Positions 44,537-53,513 of a stretch of 64,000 nt of DNA are shown in pieces. The notes below the pieces were generated by a model. That model was not told the DNA's origin and did no database searches. It saw nothing but the letters and a program-made list of their open reading frames with translations. Origin of the DNA: Aeromicrobium camelliae (GTDB lineage: Bacteria; Actinomycetota; Actinomycetes; Propionibacteriales; Nocardioidaceae); NCBI RefSeq assembly GCF_003850045.1, contig NZ_RQJX01000016.1, positions 1 to 64,000 of the forward strand, in the 5' to 3' direction. Every line of letters begins with the position of its first letter. Position 1 is the first letter of the stretch. A program made the translations under genes and the position numbers.

Positions 44537-47437
44537 TCAGCTGCAGCCGCTGGTGCTGCCGCAGCCCTCGCACACGTGGCACGAACCGGCCGGACGCATC
44601 TTGGTGCCGCAGGTCATGCACAGCGGGCTGTCGATCGCCCCGCCGGTGATCTCCTCGAGGAGTTCGGCCGACGTGTGGGCCGTCGACGGTGCCGGACGGG
44701 CGGACTCGACCTGGACCTTGGCCGACGCGACGTCGGACTCGGCCTCGACCTGCTTGGCCACCTGCGGGTCGGCCTTCGGCTCATCGCTCACCAGCTCGGC
44801 AGCCGTCGTGCCGTCGCCCTCGACGGGCTCGTACGAACCGGTGTCGAGGTAGCGCTGACGCTCCTCGGCCGAGTAGATGCCGAGCGCCGACCGCGTGTCG
44901 AAGTCGAGGTAGTCCAGCGCCAGGCGGCGGAAGACGTAGTCCATGATCGACTGCGCCATGCGCACGTCCGAGTCGTCGGTGAGACCGGCCGGCTCGAACT
45001 TGAGGTTGGTGAACTTCGTGACGAAGGTCTCCAGCGGCACGCCGTACTGCAGACCGATCGAGACGGCGATGCTGAACGCGTCCATCACGCCGGCCAGGGT
45101 CGACCCCTGCTTGCCGAGCTTGAGGAACAGCTCACCGAGGTCGCCGTTCTCGTGGGCACCGGAGGTCATGTAGCCCTCGGCGCCGCCCACGCTGAAGCTC
45201 GTCGTGATCGACTGACGCTTCTTGGGCAGACGACGACGGATCGGCTTCTCGACGACGACCGTCTTGACCTCGGTCTCGGCCGGCTTGTCGGCGTCCTTGC
45301 TCTTGGCCTTGGCGTCGCTGAGCGGCTGACCGACCTTGCAGTTGTCGCGGTAGACCGCGAGCGCCTTGAGGCCGAGCTTCCAGCCCTGGAAGTAGATGTC
45401 GGCGATGTCGTCGACGGTGGCCGTCTCGGGCAGGTTGACGGTCTTGCTGATGGCGCCGGAGAGGAACGGCTGGCAGGCCGCCATCATCCGCACGTGGCCC
45501 ATCGGCTTGATCGCGCGCTCGCCGACTGCGCAGTCGAACACCTCGTAGTGCTCCGGACGCAGGCCCGGCGCGTCGATGACGTGGCCGTGCTCGGCGATGT
45601 ACTCCACGATCGCCTCGATGGTCTCGCCGGTGTAGCCGAGCTTCTTCAGTGCGACCGGGATCGTCTGGTTGACGACCTGCAGCGAACCGCCGCCGACGAG
45701 CTTCTTGAACTTGACGAGCGAGAAGTCGGGCTCGATGCCGGTCGTGTCGCAGTCCATCATGAAGCCGATGGTGCCGGTCGGCGCGAGCACCGACGCCTGG
45801 GCGTTGCGCCAGCCGTTGGTCTCACCGATCTTGAGGTTCTCGGCCCACTGCTTGGTGGCTTCCTTCTGCACGGCGATATCCATCGCGTGCTTGGTCTTGA
45901 TGTCGTCGTTGGCCGCGAGATGCTTGCGCATGACCCGCTGGTGCGGCTCGGCGTTCTTGGCGTAGCCCTCGTACGGACCGACGATGCCGGCGAGCTCGGC
46001 GCTGCGCCGGTAGGACGTGCCGGTCATGAGCGAGGTGATCGCCGCGGCGAGCGCCCGGCCGCCGTCGGAGTCGTAGGCCAAGCCCGACGCCATGAGCAGG
46101 GCGCCCAGGTTGGCGTAGCCGATGCCGAGCTGGCGGAACTTGCGCGTCGTGTCGCCGATCGCCTCGGTCGGGAAGTCCGCGAACGTGATCGAGATGTCCA
46201 TCGCGGTGATGATCAGCTCGACGCTCTTGACGAACTTCTCGACCGCGAACGTGCCGTCGTCATTGAGGAACTTCAGCAGGTTGAGGCTGGCGAGGTTGCA
46301 GCTGGAGTTGTCCAGGTGCATGTACTCGCTGCAGGGGTTGGACGCGGTGATGCGACCCGACTCCGGCGTCGTGTGCCAGTCGTTGATCGTCGAGTCGTAC
46401 TGGATGCCGGGGTCGGCGCAGGCCCAGGCGGCCTTGGCCATCTTGCCCCACAGCTCACGAGCGTCGATGGTCTCGATGACTTCGCCCGTGGTCCGCGCGG
46501 TGAGACCGAACTCGGTGCCGTTCTCCACGGCCTCCATGAACGCGTCGTTCACACGCACGGAGTTGTTGGCGTTCTGGTACTGGACGCTGGTGATGTCCGA
46601 ACCGCCGAGGTCCATGTCGAAGCCGGCGTCGCGCAGAACGCGGATCTTCTCCTCCTCGCGCTCCTTGGTCTCGACGAACTCGACGATGTCGGGGTGATCG
46701 ACATCGAGCACGACCATCTTGGCCGCGCGGCGCGTCGCGCCACCGGACTTGATGGTGCCGGCCGAGGCGTCGGCGCCGCGCATGAAGGAGACCGGACCGG
46801 AGGCCGTGCCGCCCGAGGAACGGAGCAGCTCCTTGCTCGAGCGGATGCGCGAGAGGTTGAGGCCTGCACCGGAACCACCCTTGAAGATCAGGCCCTCCTC
46901 TCGGTACCAGTTGAGGATCGAGTCCATGGAGTCGTCGACGGCGAGGATGAAGCACGCGCTGACCTGCTGCGGGCTCGAGGTACCGACGTTGAACCACACC
47001 GGGGAGTTGAAGCTGAACACCTGGTGCAGCAGCATGTACGTCAGCTCGTGCTCGAAGATCTCGGCGTCGGCGTCGGTCGCGAAGTAGCCGTGCTCCTTGC
47101 CGGCCTTGACGTAGGTCAGGACGACGCGGTCGAGCAGCTGCTTGAGGCTCGTCTCACGCTGGTCGCTGCCCACGGCACCGCGGAAGTACTTGGTGGTGAC
47201 GATGGTGGACGCGTTGACGCTCCAGAAGTCCGGGAACTCCACGCCACGCTGCTCGAAGACGTTCTCGCCGGTCTTCCAGTTGGTCTGCACCACATCGCGG
47301 CGCTCCCAGGTGACCTCGTCGTAGGGGTGGACCCCTTCGGTCGTGTAGACCCGCTGGATCGACAGGCCCTTCTTGGCGCCCTTGCGAGCGCCGGCCCCGC
47401 CGCGGGATGCTCGGCTGTTGCTGACCGTCTCCGTCAT
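44537..47437 (-). CDS. nrdJ: Vitamin B12-dependent (class II) ribonucleotide reductase
   Basis: A 966-residue class II ribonucleotide reductase that makes deoxyribonucleotides with adenosylcobalamin, independent of oxygen. Conserved segments include FSFNSPVWFNVGTSSPQQVS, ACFILAVDDSMDSILNWYRE, FKGGSGAGLNLSRIRSSKE, NPCSEYMHLDNSSCNLASLN and LAPTGTIGFMMDCDTTGIEP. The C-terminus holds a CMTCGTKM/CHVCEGCG zinc-binding tail. The gene is preceded by nrdR (35 nt gap), a common co-regulated pair. A DnaA-box cluster and an NrdR-like box lie upstream of the operon. A strong terminator follows. Confidence 0.97.
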   Translation of the reverse strand: MTETVSNSRASRGGAGARKGAKKGLSIQRVYTTEGVHPYDEVTWERRDVVQTNWKTGENVFEQRGVEFPDFWSVNASTIVTTKYFRGAVGSDQRETSLKQLLDRVVLTYVKAGKEHGYFATDADAEIFEHELTYMLLHQVFSFNSPVWFNVGTSSPQQVSACFILAVDDSMDSILNWYREEGLIFKGGSGAGLNLSRIRSSKELLRSSGGTASGPVSFMRGADASAGTIKSGGATRRAAKMVVLDVDHPDIVEFVETKEREEEKIRVLRDAGFDMDLGGSDITSVQYQNANNSVRVNDAFMEAVENGTEFGLTARTTGEVIETIDARELWGKMAKAAWACADPGIQYDSTINDWHTTPESGRITASNPCSEYMHLDNSSCNLASLNLLKFLNDDGTFAVEKFVKSVELIITAMDISITFADFPTEAIGDTTRKFRQLGIGYANLGALLMASGLAYDSDGGRALAAAITSLMTGTSYRRSAELAGIVGPYEGYAKNAEPHQRVMRKHLAANDDIKTKHAMDIAVQKEATKQWAENLKIGETNGWRNAQASVLAPTGTIGFMMDCDTTGIEPDFSLVKFKKLVGGGSLQVVNQTIPVALKKLGYTGETIEAIVEYIAEHGHVIDAPGLRPEHYEVFDCAVGERAIKPMGHVRMMAACQPFLSGAISKTVNLPETATVDDIADIYFQGWKLGLKALAVYRDNCKVGQPLSDAKAKSKDADKPAETEVKTVVVEKPIRRRLPKKRQSITTSFSVGGAEGYMTSGAHENGDLGELFLKLGKQGSTLAGVMDAFSIAVSIGLQYGVPLETFVTKFTNLKFEPAGLTDDSDVRMAQSIMDYVFRRLALDYLDFDTRSALGIYSAEERQRYLDTGSYEPVEGDGTTAAELVSDEPKADPQVAKQVEAESDVASAKVQVESARPAPSTAHTSAELLEEITGGAIDSPLCMTCGTKMRPAGSCHVCEGCGSTSGCS

Positions 47438-47472
47438 GCCTTGGTGCTCCTGATTCTCCGGTGGTGGTGGTG

Positions 47473-47988
47473 TCAGTTCGTGGTGTCGGTGTCGTGGGTG
47501 CGCGACGCCGAGCGGGCCGTCTCTTCGGCCAGTTCGCCGTCGGTCGCGGCCGCCATCAGCGCGGCGATCTCCGCGACGAAGTCGTCGGCGGAGTCGAACG
47601 CCTTGTACACGCTGGCGAATCGCAGGTAGGCGACCTCATCGAGGGATCGCAGCGGCTCGAGGATCGCGAGGCCGATCTCGTGGGCCGGGATCTCCGCCGC
47701 GCCGCTCGCTCGCAGCGTGTCCTCGACCTGCTGACCGAGGCAGGCGAGATCGTCGGCCGAGACCGGGCGGCCCTTGCACGCCTTGGCGACCCCGGCGATG
47801 GCCTTGTCACGCTGGAAGGGCTCGGTGGCGCCGGACTTCTTCACCACGGTGAGCTGCATCTGCTCGAGCGTGGTGAAGCGCTTCTCGCACGCGGAGCAGA
47901 CGCGCCGACGGCGGATCGATCCGCCGTCGTCGGAGGCACGGCTGTCGAGCACGCGGGTGTCGTCGTTCTTGCAGAACGGGCAGCGCAT
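47473..47988 (-). CDS. nrdR: Transcriptional repressor NrdR
   Basis: A 171-residue regulator. The zinc ribbon has CPFC (Cys3, Cys6) and CSAC (Cys31, Cys34), followed by the ATP-cone domain with [20 protein letters not shown]. It represses ribonucleotide reductase genes when (d)ATP is bound, using NrdR boxes upstream. The neighbouring nrdJ is the obvious target. Conserved neighbours lexA and a LysM protein lie about 2.2 kb away, as in mycobacteria. Confidence 0.97.
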   Translation of the reverse strand: MRCPFCKNDDTRVLDSRASDDGGSIRRRRVCSACEKRFTTLEQMQLTVVKKSGATEPFQRDKAIAGVAKACKGRPVSADDLACLGQQVEDTLRASGAAEIPAHEIGLAILEPLRSLDEVAYLRFASVYKAFDSADDFVAEIAALMAAATDGELAEETARSASRTHDTDTTN

Positions 47989-48004
47989 CGCGGGCTCCTT
48001 TCGC

Positions 48005-48088
48005 TGTGGACAAAACGGTGGATCTCGATGTGGACGGTCGCGAATCCTGTGGGAAACCCGGCTGTCGCTGTGGGCTAGATGTGGAGAA
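48005..48088 (-). promoter_or_regulatory. DnaA-box cluster upstream of nrdR-nrdJ
   Basis: Minus-strand sites: TTGTCCACA at 48005-48013 (perfect actinobacterial DnaA box), TTCTCCACA at 48080-48088 (8 of 9), CCGTCCACA at 48029-48037 (7 of 9) and TTTCCCACA at 48048-48056 (7 of 9). All point the same way, towards nrdR. Confidence 0.6.
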
Positions 48089-48102
48089 CTACACGCCTGT
48101 AA

Positions 48103-48118
48103 CTACTACATCTAGTGG
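48103..48118 (-). promoter_or_regulatory. NrdR-like box
   Basis: On the minus strand CCACTAGATGTAGTAG matches the palindromic NrdR consensus ACACWANATATWGTGT at 12 of 16 positions. It is 115-130 nt upstream of nrdR. No convincing second box was found. Confidence 0.45.
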
Positions 48119-48304
48119 TTACTCTACGTCGCGGACCCTCCCGATGCAAACAGCCTGGCGCATGGGTCTGACACTTTGTGTTTGCCCAGGTCACAGCCCT
48201 GCACATGCGCTGTGACGGCGTGTCGGGAATGATCTCTCACGCCATGACCACGAATCCGAGCACGCGCCGTCCGAAGCTCACGCCGCCCACGAGGAGACAC
48301 TGAC

Positions 48305-49591
48305 GTGGCCGATGCCGAACGTCGTCGTGATGCCCTGCGGCGCGGCGAGTCCGACCTCCCGGAGGAGAATGCCTCGATCGACCAGATCGCAGGCGTCTTC
48401 CGTGCCGAGCGGGCGCGCGCCGTCTCCGTGATCGCCCACGCCACCGGCGGCGACGTCGACCTTGCCGTCGACGCCGTCGCCGATGCGTTCGAGGAGGCGA
48501 CCCGCCACTGGCCCGACCGAGGTACTCCCCCGTCCTGCCGTCACTGGATCCTCGAGACGGCGCGCCGCAAGGCCGTCGAACGTCTGCGCCGAACTGGCGC
48601 CGACCCGGCAGCGCTCGCGGCGCTGGCGCAGGGAACTGACGCCTCGGCCGACGAGCGGCTCGCCCTGATCTTCACCTGCTGCCACCCCGCGCAGGCCTTT
48701 CCCGCCCAGGTCGCGCTGACGTTGCACCTGGTCGGAGGGCTCACGACGGCCGAGATCGCCGGCGTGTTCGTGGCGCCCGAGCCCCTCATGGCACAGCGGC
48801 TCGAACGCGCCAAAGCGCCCATTCTCAACGGCGCCATCGCGTTCGCCGAGCCGGAACAGCGGGACCGCCAGCGACGTCTCGACGCCGTTCTGGCTGTGTT
48901 GTACCTCATCTTCAACGAGGGGTACGTCGGATCGCAGAGCACCTCGCTCACCGACGACGACCTGTCGACGAAGGCCATCGCGATGACCCGCATGGTGCTC
49001 GAGCTACTACCGCACGAGGACGACGTGCGGGGGCTGCTCGCACTCATGCTGTTCATCCAGGCTCGCCGGGCAGCACGCGTGCGGCCCGACGGCGAGCTCG
49101 TCGCGCTACCCGAGCAGGACCGGAGGCTCTGGGACCGTGTGATGACCGCTGAAGCCCGATTCCTCCTGCGCCAAGCGCGACGGTCGCGCCGTCGCACCCG
49201 CTACACGGTCGAGGCGCAGATTCAGGCGGAGTATGCCGCGACCATCGACGGCGGCACGCCGCAGTGGGACCGGATCCTCGCGCACTACGACGAACTGCGA
49301 ATCCTTGCTCCGAGCCCTGCGATGGAGCTCAACAGCGCCGTCGCACTCGCCGAGGTGGACGGCCCTGAGGCAGCTCTCGAAGCCGTCGACGCGGTCCCCG
49401 CCCAATCGCACCTGTGGTTCGCCGTGAAGACCGATCTACTGGAGCGTCTCGGGCGCCCCGACGAGGCCGCCGACGTGTGGCGCACGGGCGCAGAGCTGGC
49501 GGGCAACCTGACCGAGCAGGCCTACATGACGACACGTTCGGCCCGTGACGCGTCGAGTTGCGAGGACGACACACCGCCGTACGGTGAAGAC
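48305..49591 (+). CDS. ECF42-type RNA polymerase sigma factor, open in frame into Dps
   Basis: The first 429 codons of a 597-codon frame with no stop before the dps gene. Region 2 (IAHATGGDVDLAVDAVADAF then EEATRHWPDRGTPPS) and region 4 (HLVGGLTTAEIAGVFVAPEP) are followed by the DUF6596 core with LYLIFNEGYVGS, then a C-terminal TPR-like region. This is the architecture of ECF42 sigma factors (about 400-420 residues). Sequence similarity ends near TRSARDAS. The usual DGPF/YCII partner gene is absent. AGGAG is 8 nt before the GTG start. Either the stop codon was lost, giving an ECF-Dps fusion, or the sigma factor carries a Dps tail. Confidence 0.8.
49558..49585 (+). promoter_or_regulatory. Candidate internal promoter of dps
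   Basis: TTGCGA (49558-49563) and TACGGT (49580-49585) have a 16-nt spacer. The -10 ends 6 nt before the dps ATG at 49592, suggesting a leaderless dps mRNA independent of the sigma factor. Confidence 0.45.
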
Positions 49592-50098
49592 ATGCCAGCT
49601 ACCCCGAAGTACACGGTTCCGGGACTGTCGCTCGAGGACGGCCAGCAGGTCGCCGCGATGCTGCAGGACCGGCTCAACGCACTCAACGACCTCATGCTCA
49701 CGCTCAAGCACGTGCACTGGAACGTCGTGGGCCCGCACTTCATCGCGGTGCACGAGATGATCGATCCGCACGTCGTGGAGGTGCGCGACATGGTCGACGA
49801 GACCGCCGAGCGCATCGCCACCCTGGGCGTGGCTCCGCAGGGTACGCCGACCGCGATCGTCGAGGGCCGGACGTGGAAGGGCTATCCGCTCGACCGGGCG
49901 ACCACCACCGAGCACCTCAAGGCCCTCGACGAGGTCTACGTCGGCCTGCTCGACGACCATCGCAAGGTCCAGGCGCAGGTCGCCGAGATCGACCCGATCA
50001 CCGAGGACATGCTGATCGGCCAGATCAAGACGATGGAGCTCTTTCACTGGTTCGTGCGCGCGCACCTCGAGAACCAGGGCGGTCAGCTCGACAACTGA
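49592..50098 (+). CDS. dps: Dps family ferritin-like DNA-protection protein
   Basis: A 168-residue Dps/mini-ferritin. The inter-subunit ferroxidase site is in KHVHWNVVGPHFIAVHEMID followed by HVVEVRDMVDETAERIATLG (HW-N-V-x-G, H, D and E residues). The C-terminal LFHWFVRAHLENQGGQ is typical. It oxidises Fe(II) with peroxide and protects DNA. The ATG lies in frame with the upstream sigma-factor sequence and no stop separates them, so translation may start internally or as a fusion. A terminator hairpin follows. Confidence 0.95.
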   Translation: MPATPKYTVPGLSLEDGQQVAAMLQDRLNALNDLMLTLKHVHWNVVGPHFIAVHEMIDPHVVEVRDMVDETAERIATLGVAPQGTPTAIVEGRTWKGYPLDRATTTEHLKALDEVYVGLLDDHRKVQAQVAEIDPITEDMLIGQIKTMELFHWFVRAHLENQGGQLDN

Positions 50099-50115
50099 GC
50101 CGCCCCATCAACGCC

Positions 50116-50162
50116 ACGGTCCCGGCGACCCACCCTTCCCCAGGTGGTGTCGCCGGGACCGT
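50116..50162. terminator. Bidirectional terminator between dps and the LysM gene
   Basis: ACGGTCCCGGCGAC (50116-50129) pairs perfectly with GTCGCCGGGACCGT (50149-50162); an inner CCACC/GGTGG stem extends it. It serves convergent genes on both strands. Confidence 0.9.
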
Positions 50163-50174
50163 TGTCGTGGGGGG

Positions 50175-50576
50175 TCAGTCTTCGTAGACCGGGACCGCCA
50201 AGGTGGTGCCCATCTTCAGCCCGCTGGCGTTCGGCAGCGCGTTGAGCCGCACGATGTCATCGATGGTGCTGCGGATATCGCCGCGGGGGTTGGCCTCGGC
50301 CGCGATCTCCCAGAGCGTCTGTCCGGGCTGGACCTGCACCGTCGTGGTCGCGAGGGCGGCGTCGTCGTCCGTGGCAGCGACCGAGGCGCCGAGCACGACG
50401 CTGAGTACCGCGAGAAGCAGCGCGACCGCGGCGAACACGACCACACGGCCGCGCCGAGTGAGGCGCAACGGTGCCGCCGCCGGGCTGGACGGAGCCGCCA
50501 GCGGCACGGCGTGCAAGTGGCGCTCACGCGGGTGGGCGGGGCGAACCGGAAGCTCGTGATAGGCGATGGTGCTCAT
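50175..50576 (-). CDS. LysM domain membrane protein (SOS-linked, Rv2719c-like position)
   Basis: A 133-residue protein. The N-terminus has RLTRRGRVVVFAAVALLLAV, a charged segment then a membrane helix (about residues 40-65). The C-terminus is a LysM domain, VQPGQTLWEIAAEANPRGDI then VRLNALPNASGLKMGTTLAV. LysM binds peptidoglycan. In mycobacteria a protein of this type (Rv2719c) is SOS-induced and inhibits division; the location beside lexA and the operators over its promoter support a similar role (inferred). TTGGAGGA precedes the ATG. Confidence 0.85.
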   Translation of the reverse strand: MSTIAYHELPVRPAHPRERHLHAVPLAAPSSPAAAPLRLTRRGRVVVFAAVALLLAVLSVVLGASVAATDDDAALATTTVQVQPGQTLWEIAAEANPRGDIRSTIDDIVRLNALPNASGLKMGTTLAVPVYED

Positions 50577-50652
50577 AGCGTCCTCCAAGGGGGAAGAAGA
50601 GGGTGGGTCTGGCGTGTCCAACCGAACGCCTGGCGTACGATGTCATTCGAAG

Positions 50653-50666
50653 TGAACAGACGTTCG
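50653..50666. promoter_or_regulatory. SOS box 1 (LexA operator)
   Basis: TGAACAGACGTTCG matches CGAACNNNNGTTCG with one mismatch, downstream of the LysM gene -10. Confidence 0.7.
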
Positions 50667-50668
50667 AT

Positions 50669-50682
50669 CGAACACGTGTACG
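50669..50682. promoter_or_regulatory. SOS box 2 (LexA operator)
   Basis: CGAACACGTGTACG matches CGAACNNNNGTTCG with one mismatch. It abuts the TATAGT -10 (minus strand, 50683-50688) of the LysM gene, so LexA would sit on the transcription start. Confidence 0.75.
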
Positions 50683-50718
50683 ACTATACGGCGACCCACT
50701 GACAAAACAAGCACCGTT

Positions 50719-50732
50719 CGAACATGTGGTCG
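50719..50732. promoter_or_regulatory. SOS box 3 (LexA operator)
   Basis: CGAACATGTGGTCG matches CGAACNNNNGTTCG with one mismatch. It lies between the divergent LysM and YihY promoters and may affect both. Confidence 0.65.
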
Positions 50733-50788
50733 AACATTCGTCTCAGCCGAACTCGGCGAGAACCCTCTCCAGCCGGTAGTTTCGTCGC

Positions 50789-51739
50789 ATGCGAGCGTTG
50801 TTCCAGACCCTGAAATTGGCCTGGAAACAGGCGTCCTCCCGTCAGGCACCCCTCCTGGCGGCCGGTGTCGCCTTCTATGCCTTCACGTCACTGTTCCCAG
50901 CGATGATCGCCGGCGTGTCGCTCTACGGCCTCATCGCGTCGCCACGCACGGTCGCCGAACAGACCGACCGCCTCGAGGACCTGCTTCCCGCCGATGCCGC
51001 CTCGCTGATGACCGGCCAGATCGAAGAACTCACCGCGACGTCGAGCGGGACCTTGGGCGTCACCACCGTGATCGCCCTGGCCGTCGCGCTGTGGAGCGCG
51101 TCCGGCGGGGTCGGCAACCTGCTGACCGCCGTGAACCTCATGTTCGGGCTCGGTGACGACCGCGGCTTCGTCAAGCGCAAGGCCCTGGCGCTCGGCATGA
51201 CCGTCGCCGCGATCGGCTTCGCCATCGTGGCGATCGCTCTCGTAGCGGTCGTTCCCGCCGTCTTGAATCTCGTCGACGCCGTTCCCGGCGTCCGCTGGGC
51301 GGCTGAGGTGACCCGCTGGCTCGTCCTCATCGCTCTCGTGATGGCGATCATCGCGATGATGTACCGCCTTGCACCCAACCGCCCCCACCCCAATCGATTC
51401 ATGAGCCGCGGCGTGATCGTCGCGTCGGCCCTGTGGTTGCTCGTCTCGGTGGGTTTCTCCGTATATGTCAACTCCTTCGGCAACTACGGGCGGACATACG
51501 GGGCACTGGCCGGCGTCGTGGTGCTTCTGCTGTGGTTGTGGATCGGCTTGTTCGCGGTCCTGCTCGGCGCCGCCCTCCAAGCCGTGGACGAGACGGTCGT
51601 GACACCGGAGACGGTCGCAGAGGACCAGGCGGCCTCGCTCGCCCGCACCGAGCAGGAGCGCGTCCACGCCGAGATCGAGGCGACGCTCGACGCCTTCCTG
51701 GACGACCTGCGGCGCCGGCGGGAACCCGGACCCGGATGA
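50789..51739 (+). CDS. YihY/BrkB family inner-membrane protein
   Basis: A 316-residue membrane protein with about six helices. [20 protein letters not shown] and [19 protein letters not shown] are typical of YihY/UPF0761 proteins (formerly linked to RNase BN by error). The C-terminal 45 residues are a cytoplasmic, charged tail. Function is unknown. TAGTTT 6 nt before the ATG suggests a leaderless transcript. An SOS box is 57 nt upstream, so DNA-damage control is possible. Next on the strand is lexA, with its own promoter. Confidence 0.88.
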   Translation: MRALFQTLKLAWKQASSRQAPLLAAGVAFYAFTSLFPAMIAGVSLYGLIASPRTVAEQTDRLEDLLPADAASLMTGQIEELTATSSGTLGVTTVIALAVALWSASGGVGNLLTAVNLMFGLGDDRGFVKRKALALGMTVAAIGFAIVAIALVAVVPAVLNLVDAVPGVRWAAEVTRWLVLIALVMAIIAMMYRLAPNRPHPNRFMSRGVIVASALWLLVSVGFSVYVNSFGNYGRTYGALAGVVVLLLWLWIGLFAVLLGAALQAVDETVVTPETVAEDQAASLARTEQERVHAEIEATLDAFLDDLRRRREPGPG

Positions 51740-51756
51740 TGCGACGCGCCACGGTT

Positions 51757-51770
51757 CGAACAGGTGTTTG
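51757..51770. promoter_or_regulatory. SOS box of lexA
   Basis: CGAACAGGTGTTTG matches CGAACNNNNGTTYG at every position. It ends 20 nt before the TACGGT -10 (51791-51796), around the -35, for autorepression. Confidence 0.85.
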
Positions 51771-51803
51771 ATTTCGCCGCGGTGTCTCGATACGGTCATG
51801 GCC

Positions 51804-52526
51804 ATGAGCAGCGACGCGCGATCCACCGACTCCGTGAGCGAACTGCCCGATGGCCCGGCCGATGCCAGCGGGCTGACACCGCGGCAGCGCAAGGTGCTCG
51901 AATTCCTCCGCGATAGTCTGCGCGAACGCGGGTACCCGCCCAGCATGCGCGAGGTCGGCGCGGCCGTCGGCTTGGCCAGTACGTCCTCGGTCTCGCACCA
52001 GCTGCGGATGCTGGAGAAGATGGGCTTCATCAAGCGCGATCCCAACCGGCCGCGCGCCTTGGAGATCCACCTGCCCGAAGTGCGGCGCTCGCTCGGTGAC
52101 GCCGACCCTGACGAGGTCGCCGACGTGACGGCGCTCGGCGACGCCCGTCCCACCGCCACCTATGTTCCGGTGGTCGGCCGGATCGCGGCCGGCGGGCCGA
52201 TCCTCGCCGAGGAGCGCGTGGAGGAGGTCATGCCGCTGCCCAGCTCACTGGTCGGCGACGGCACGCTCTTCCTACTCGAGGTCAGCGGCGACTCGATGAT
52301 CGACGCGGCCATCTGCGATGGCGACTATGTCGTCATCCGTCAGCAGCCGACTGCCGAGAACGGCGAGATCGTCGCGGCGATGATCGACGGTGACGCAACC
52401 GTCAAGACCTTCCAGCGCAAGAACGGACAGGTCTGGCTACTCCCGCACAACGAGGCCTACGAGCCGATCGACGGCACCCACGCCACGATCCTCGGCAAGG
52501 TCACGGCTGTCCTGCGTCGAGTCTGA
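51804..52526 (+). CDS. lexA: LexA repressor
   Basis: A 240-residue SOS repressor. The winged helix is [20 protein letters not shown] then [20 protein letters not shown]. The autocleavage site is AAG in [13 protein letters not shown], and the Ser-Lys dyad is in VSGDSMID and DATVKTF. The ATG at 51804 is chosen because a TACGGT -10 lies 7 nt upstream; an in-frame ATG 6 nt upstream is possible. A perfect SOS box precedes. It convergently meets galE with 1 nt between stop codons. Confidence 0.97.
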   Translation: MSSDARSTDSVSELPDGPADASGLTPRQRKVLEFLRDSLRERGYPPSMREVGAAVGLASTSSVSHQLRMLEKMGFIKRDPNRPRALEIHLPEVRRSLGDADPDEVADVTALGDARPTATYVPVVGRIAAGGPILAEERVEEVMPLPSSLVGDGTLFLLEVSGDSMIDAAICDGDYVVIRQQPTAENGEIVAAMIDGDATVKTFQRKNGQVWLLPHNEAYEPIDGTHATILGKVTAVLRRV

Positions 52527-52527
52527 C

Positions 52528-53487
52528 TCAGCTCTGGTGGCGTGCGTTCCAGGCGCTCTCGACCATCTCGTCGAGGGTGTGGCGCATCGTCCATGACAGG
52601 TCACGAGCCGCGAGCTGCCCGGACGCGACGATGCGCGCCGGATCTCCGGGGCGGCGCGGCGCCACGACCGGCTCGAAGTCGATCCCGGTCGCCCTGGCGA
52701 CGGCCGTCATGATCTGCCGCACCGACACGCCATCACCGCTGCCGAGGTTGTAGACCGGCTCGAGCTCCTGCCCGGCGAGCAGCTTCTGAGTTGCGACCAC
52801 GTGCGCATCCGCGAGGTCGGCCACGTGCACGTAGTCACGCACGCAGGTGCCGTCGGGCGTCGGATAGTCGTCGCCGAAGATCTTCGGGCGGTGTCCCTCG
52901 GTGAGGGCACGGATCACCAGCGGGAACAGGTTGTGCGGACTGGAGTCGTAGAGTTCGTCGGTTGCCGACCCCACGACGTTGAAATACCGCAGCGACGTGT
53001 GCCGCAAGCCGGTGGCTCGCCCCTGAGCCGCGATGACCCACTCCCCCACGAGCTTGCTCTCGCCGTAGGGGGACTCGGGGTGCGTCGCCGTCCGCTCCGT
53101 CACCAGATCGACGTCGGGAGTGCCGTACACCGCGGCGCTGGAGGAGAAGACGATCTTGTCGATGTCGTGTTCGGCCATCGCGCGCAGCAAGCTCACCGTG
53201 CCTTGCACGTTCTGCTGGTAGGTGTGCAGCGGCCGCTGGACCGACACCCCCGCGTACTTGAAGCCGGCCAGATGCACGACGGCCTCGATCGAGTGGTCGC
53301 GCAAGGCCTCGGTGAGCTTCTTGGTGCGGACGATGTTGAGTTCGATGAGCGGTACGTCGTCGGGGACGAACTCCCGATGGCCGCTGGAGAGGTCGTCGAC
53401 GACGACGGGGTCGAGCCCGGCGAGCCGGAACGCGCGAACGATGTGCGAACCGATGTATCCAGCACCACCGGTGACCAAGATCGCCAT
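52528..53487 (-). CDS. galE: UDP-glucose 4-epimerase
   Basis: A 319-residue SDR epimerase. GGAGYIGS is the NAD-binding motif; the catalytic triad is Ser in FSSSAAVYG with Tyr and Lys in YGESK. RYFNVVGSA and CVRDYVHVADLADAH are signature segments of GalE. It interconverts UDP-glucose and UDP-galactose for cell-wall sugars. The stop lies 1 nt from the lexA stop, and the upstream dinG-like gene is 26 nt away on the same strand. Confidence 0.95.
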   Translation of the reverse strand: MAILVTGGAGYIGSHIVRAFRLAGLDPVVVDDLSSGHREFVPDDVPLIELNIVRTKKLTEALRDHSIEAVVHLAGFKYAGVSVQRPLHTYQQNVQGTVSLLRAMAEHDIDKIVFSSSAAVYGTPDVDLVTERTATHPESPYGESKLVGEWVIAAQGRATGLRHTSLRYFNVVGSATDELYDSSPHNLFPLVIRALTEGHRPKIFGDDYPTPDGTCVRDYVHVADLADAHVVATQKLLAGQELEPVYNLGSGDGVSVRQIMTAVARATGIDFEPVVAPRRPGDPARIVASGQLAARDLSWTMRHTLDEMVESAWNARHQS

Positions 53488-53513
53488 GGCGTCAGCCTAC
53501 TGGTGCGCCCGCC

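Larger units (their letters stand above)
47989..48304. other. 316-nt regulatory region between nrdR and the ECF-Dps reading frame
   Basis: Holds the nrdRJ promoter region, with a DnaA-like box cluster (48005-48088) and an NrdR-like box (48103-48118), and the upstream region of the divergent sigma-factor gene. A 19-codon open frame (ATG 48244 to TGA 48303) ends 1 nt before the GTG of the sigma factor. A GAGGAG ribosome-binding site lies 8 nt before that GTG. Confidence 0.5.

Noticed and set aside
44384..47629. A 1081-codon open frame on the plus strand antisense to nrdJ
   Set aside because: It is a high-GC shadow of nrdJ: low-complexity Arg/Leu/Val-rich translation, no recognisable domain, and nrdJ motifs are unambiguous on the other strand.
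48005..48088. DnaA-box cluster as a replication origin
   Set aside because: No dnaA, dnaN, AT-rich unwinding region or rpmH-type context is present; boxes are few and one-directional. Regulation of nrdRJ is more likely.
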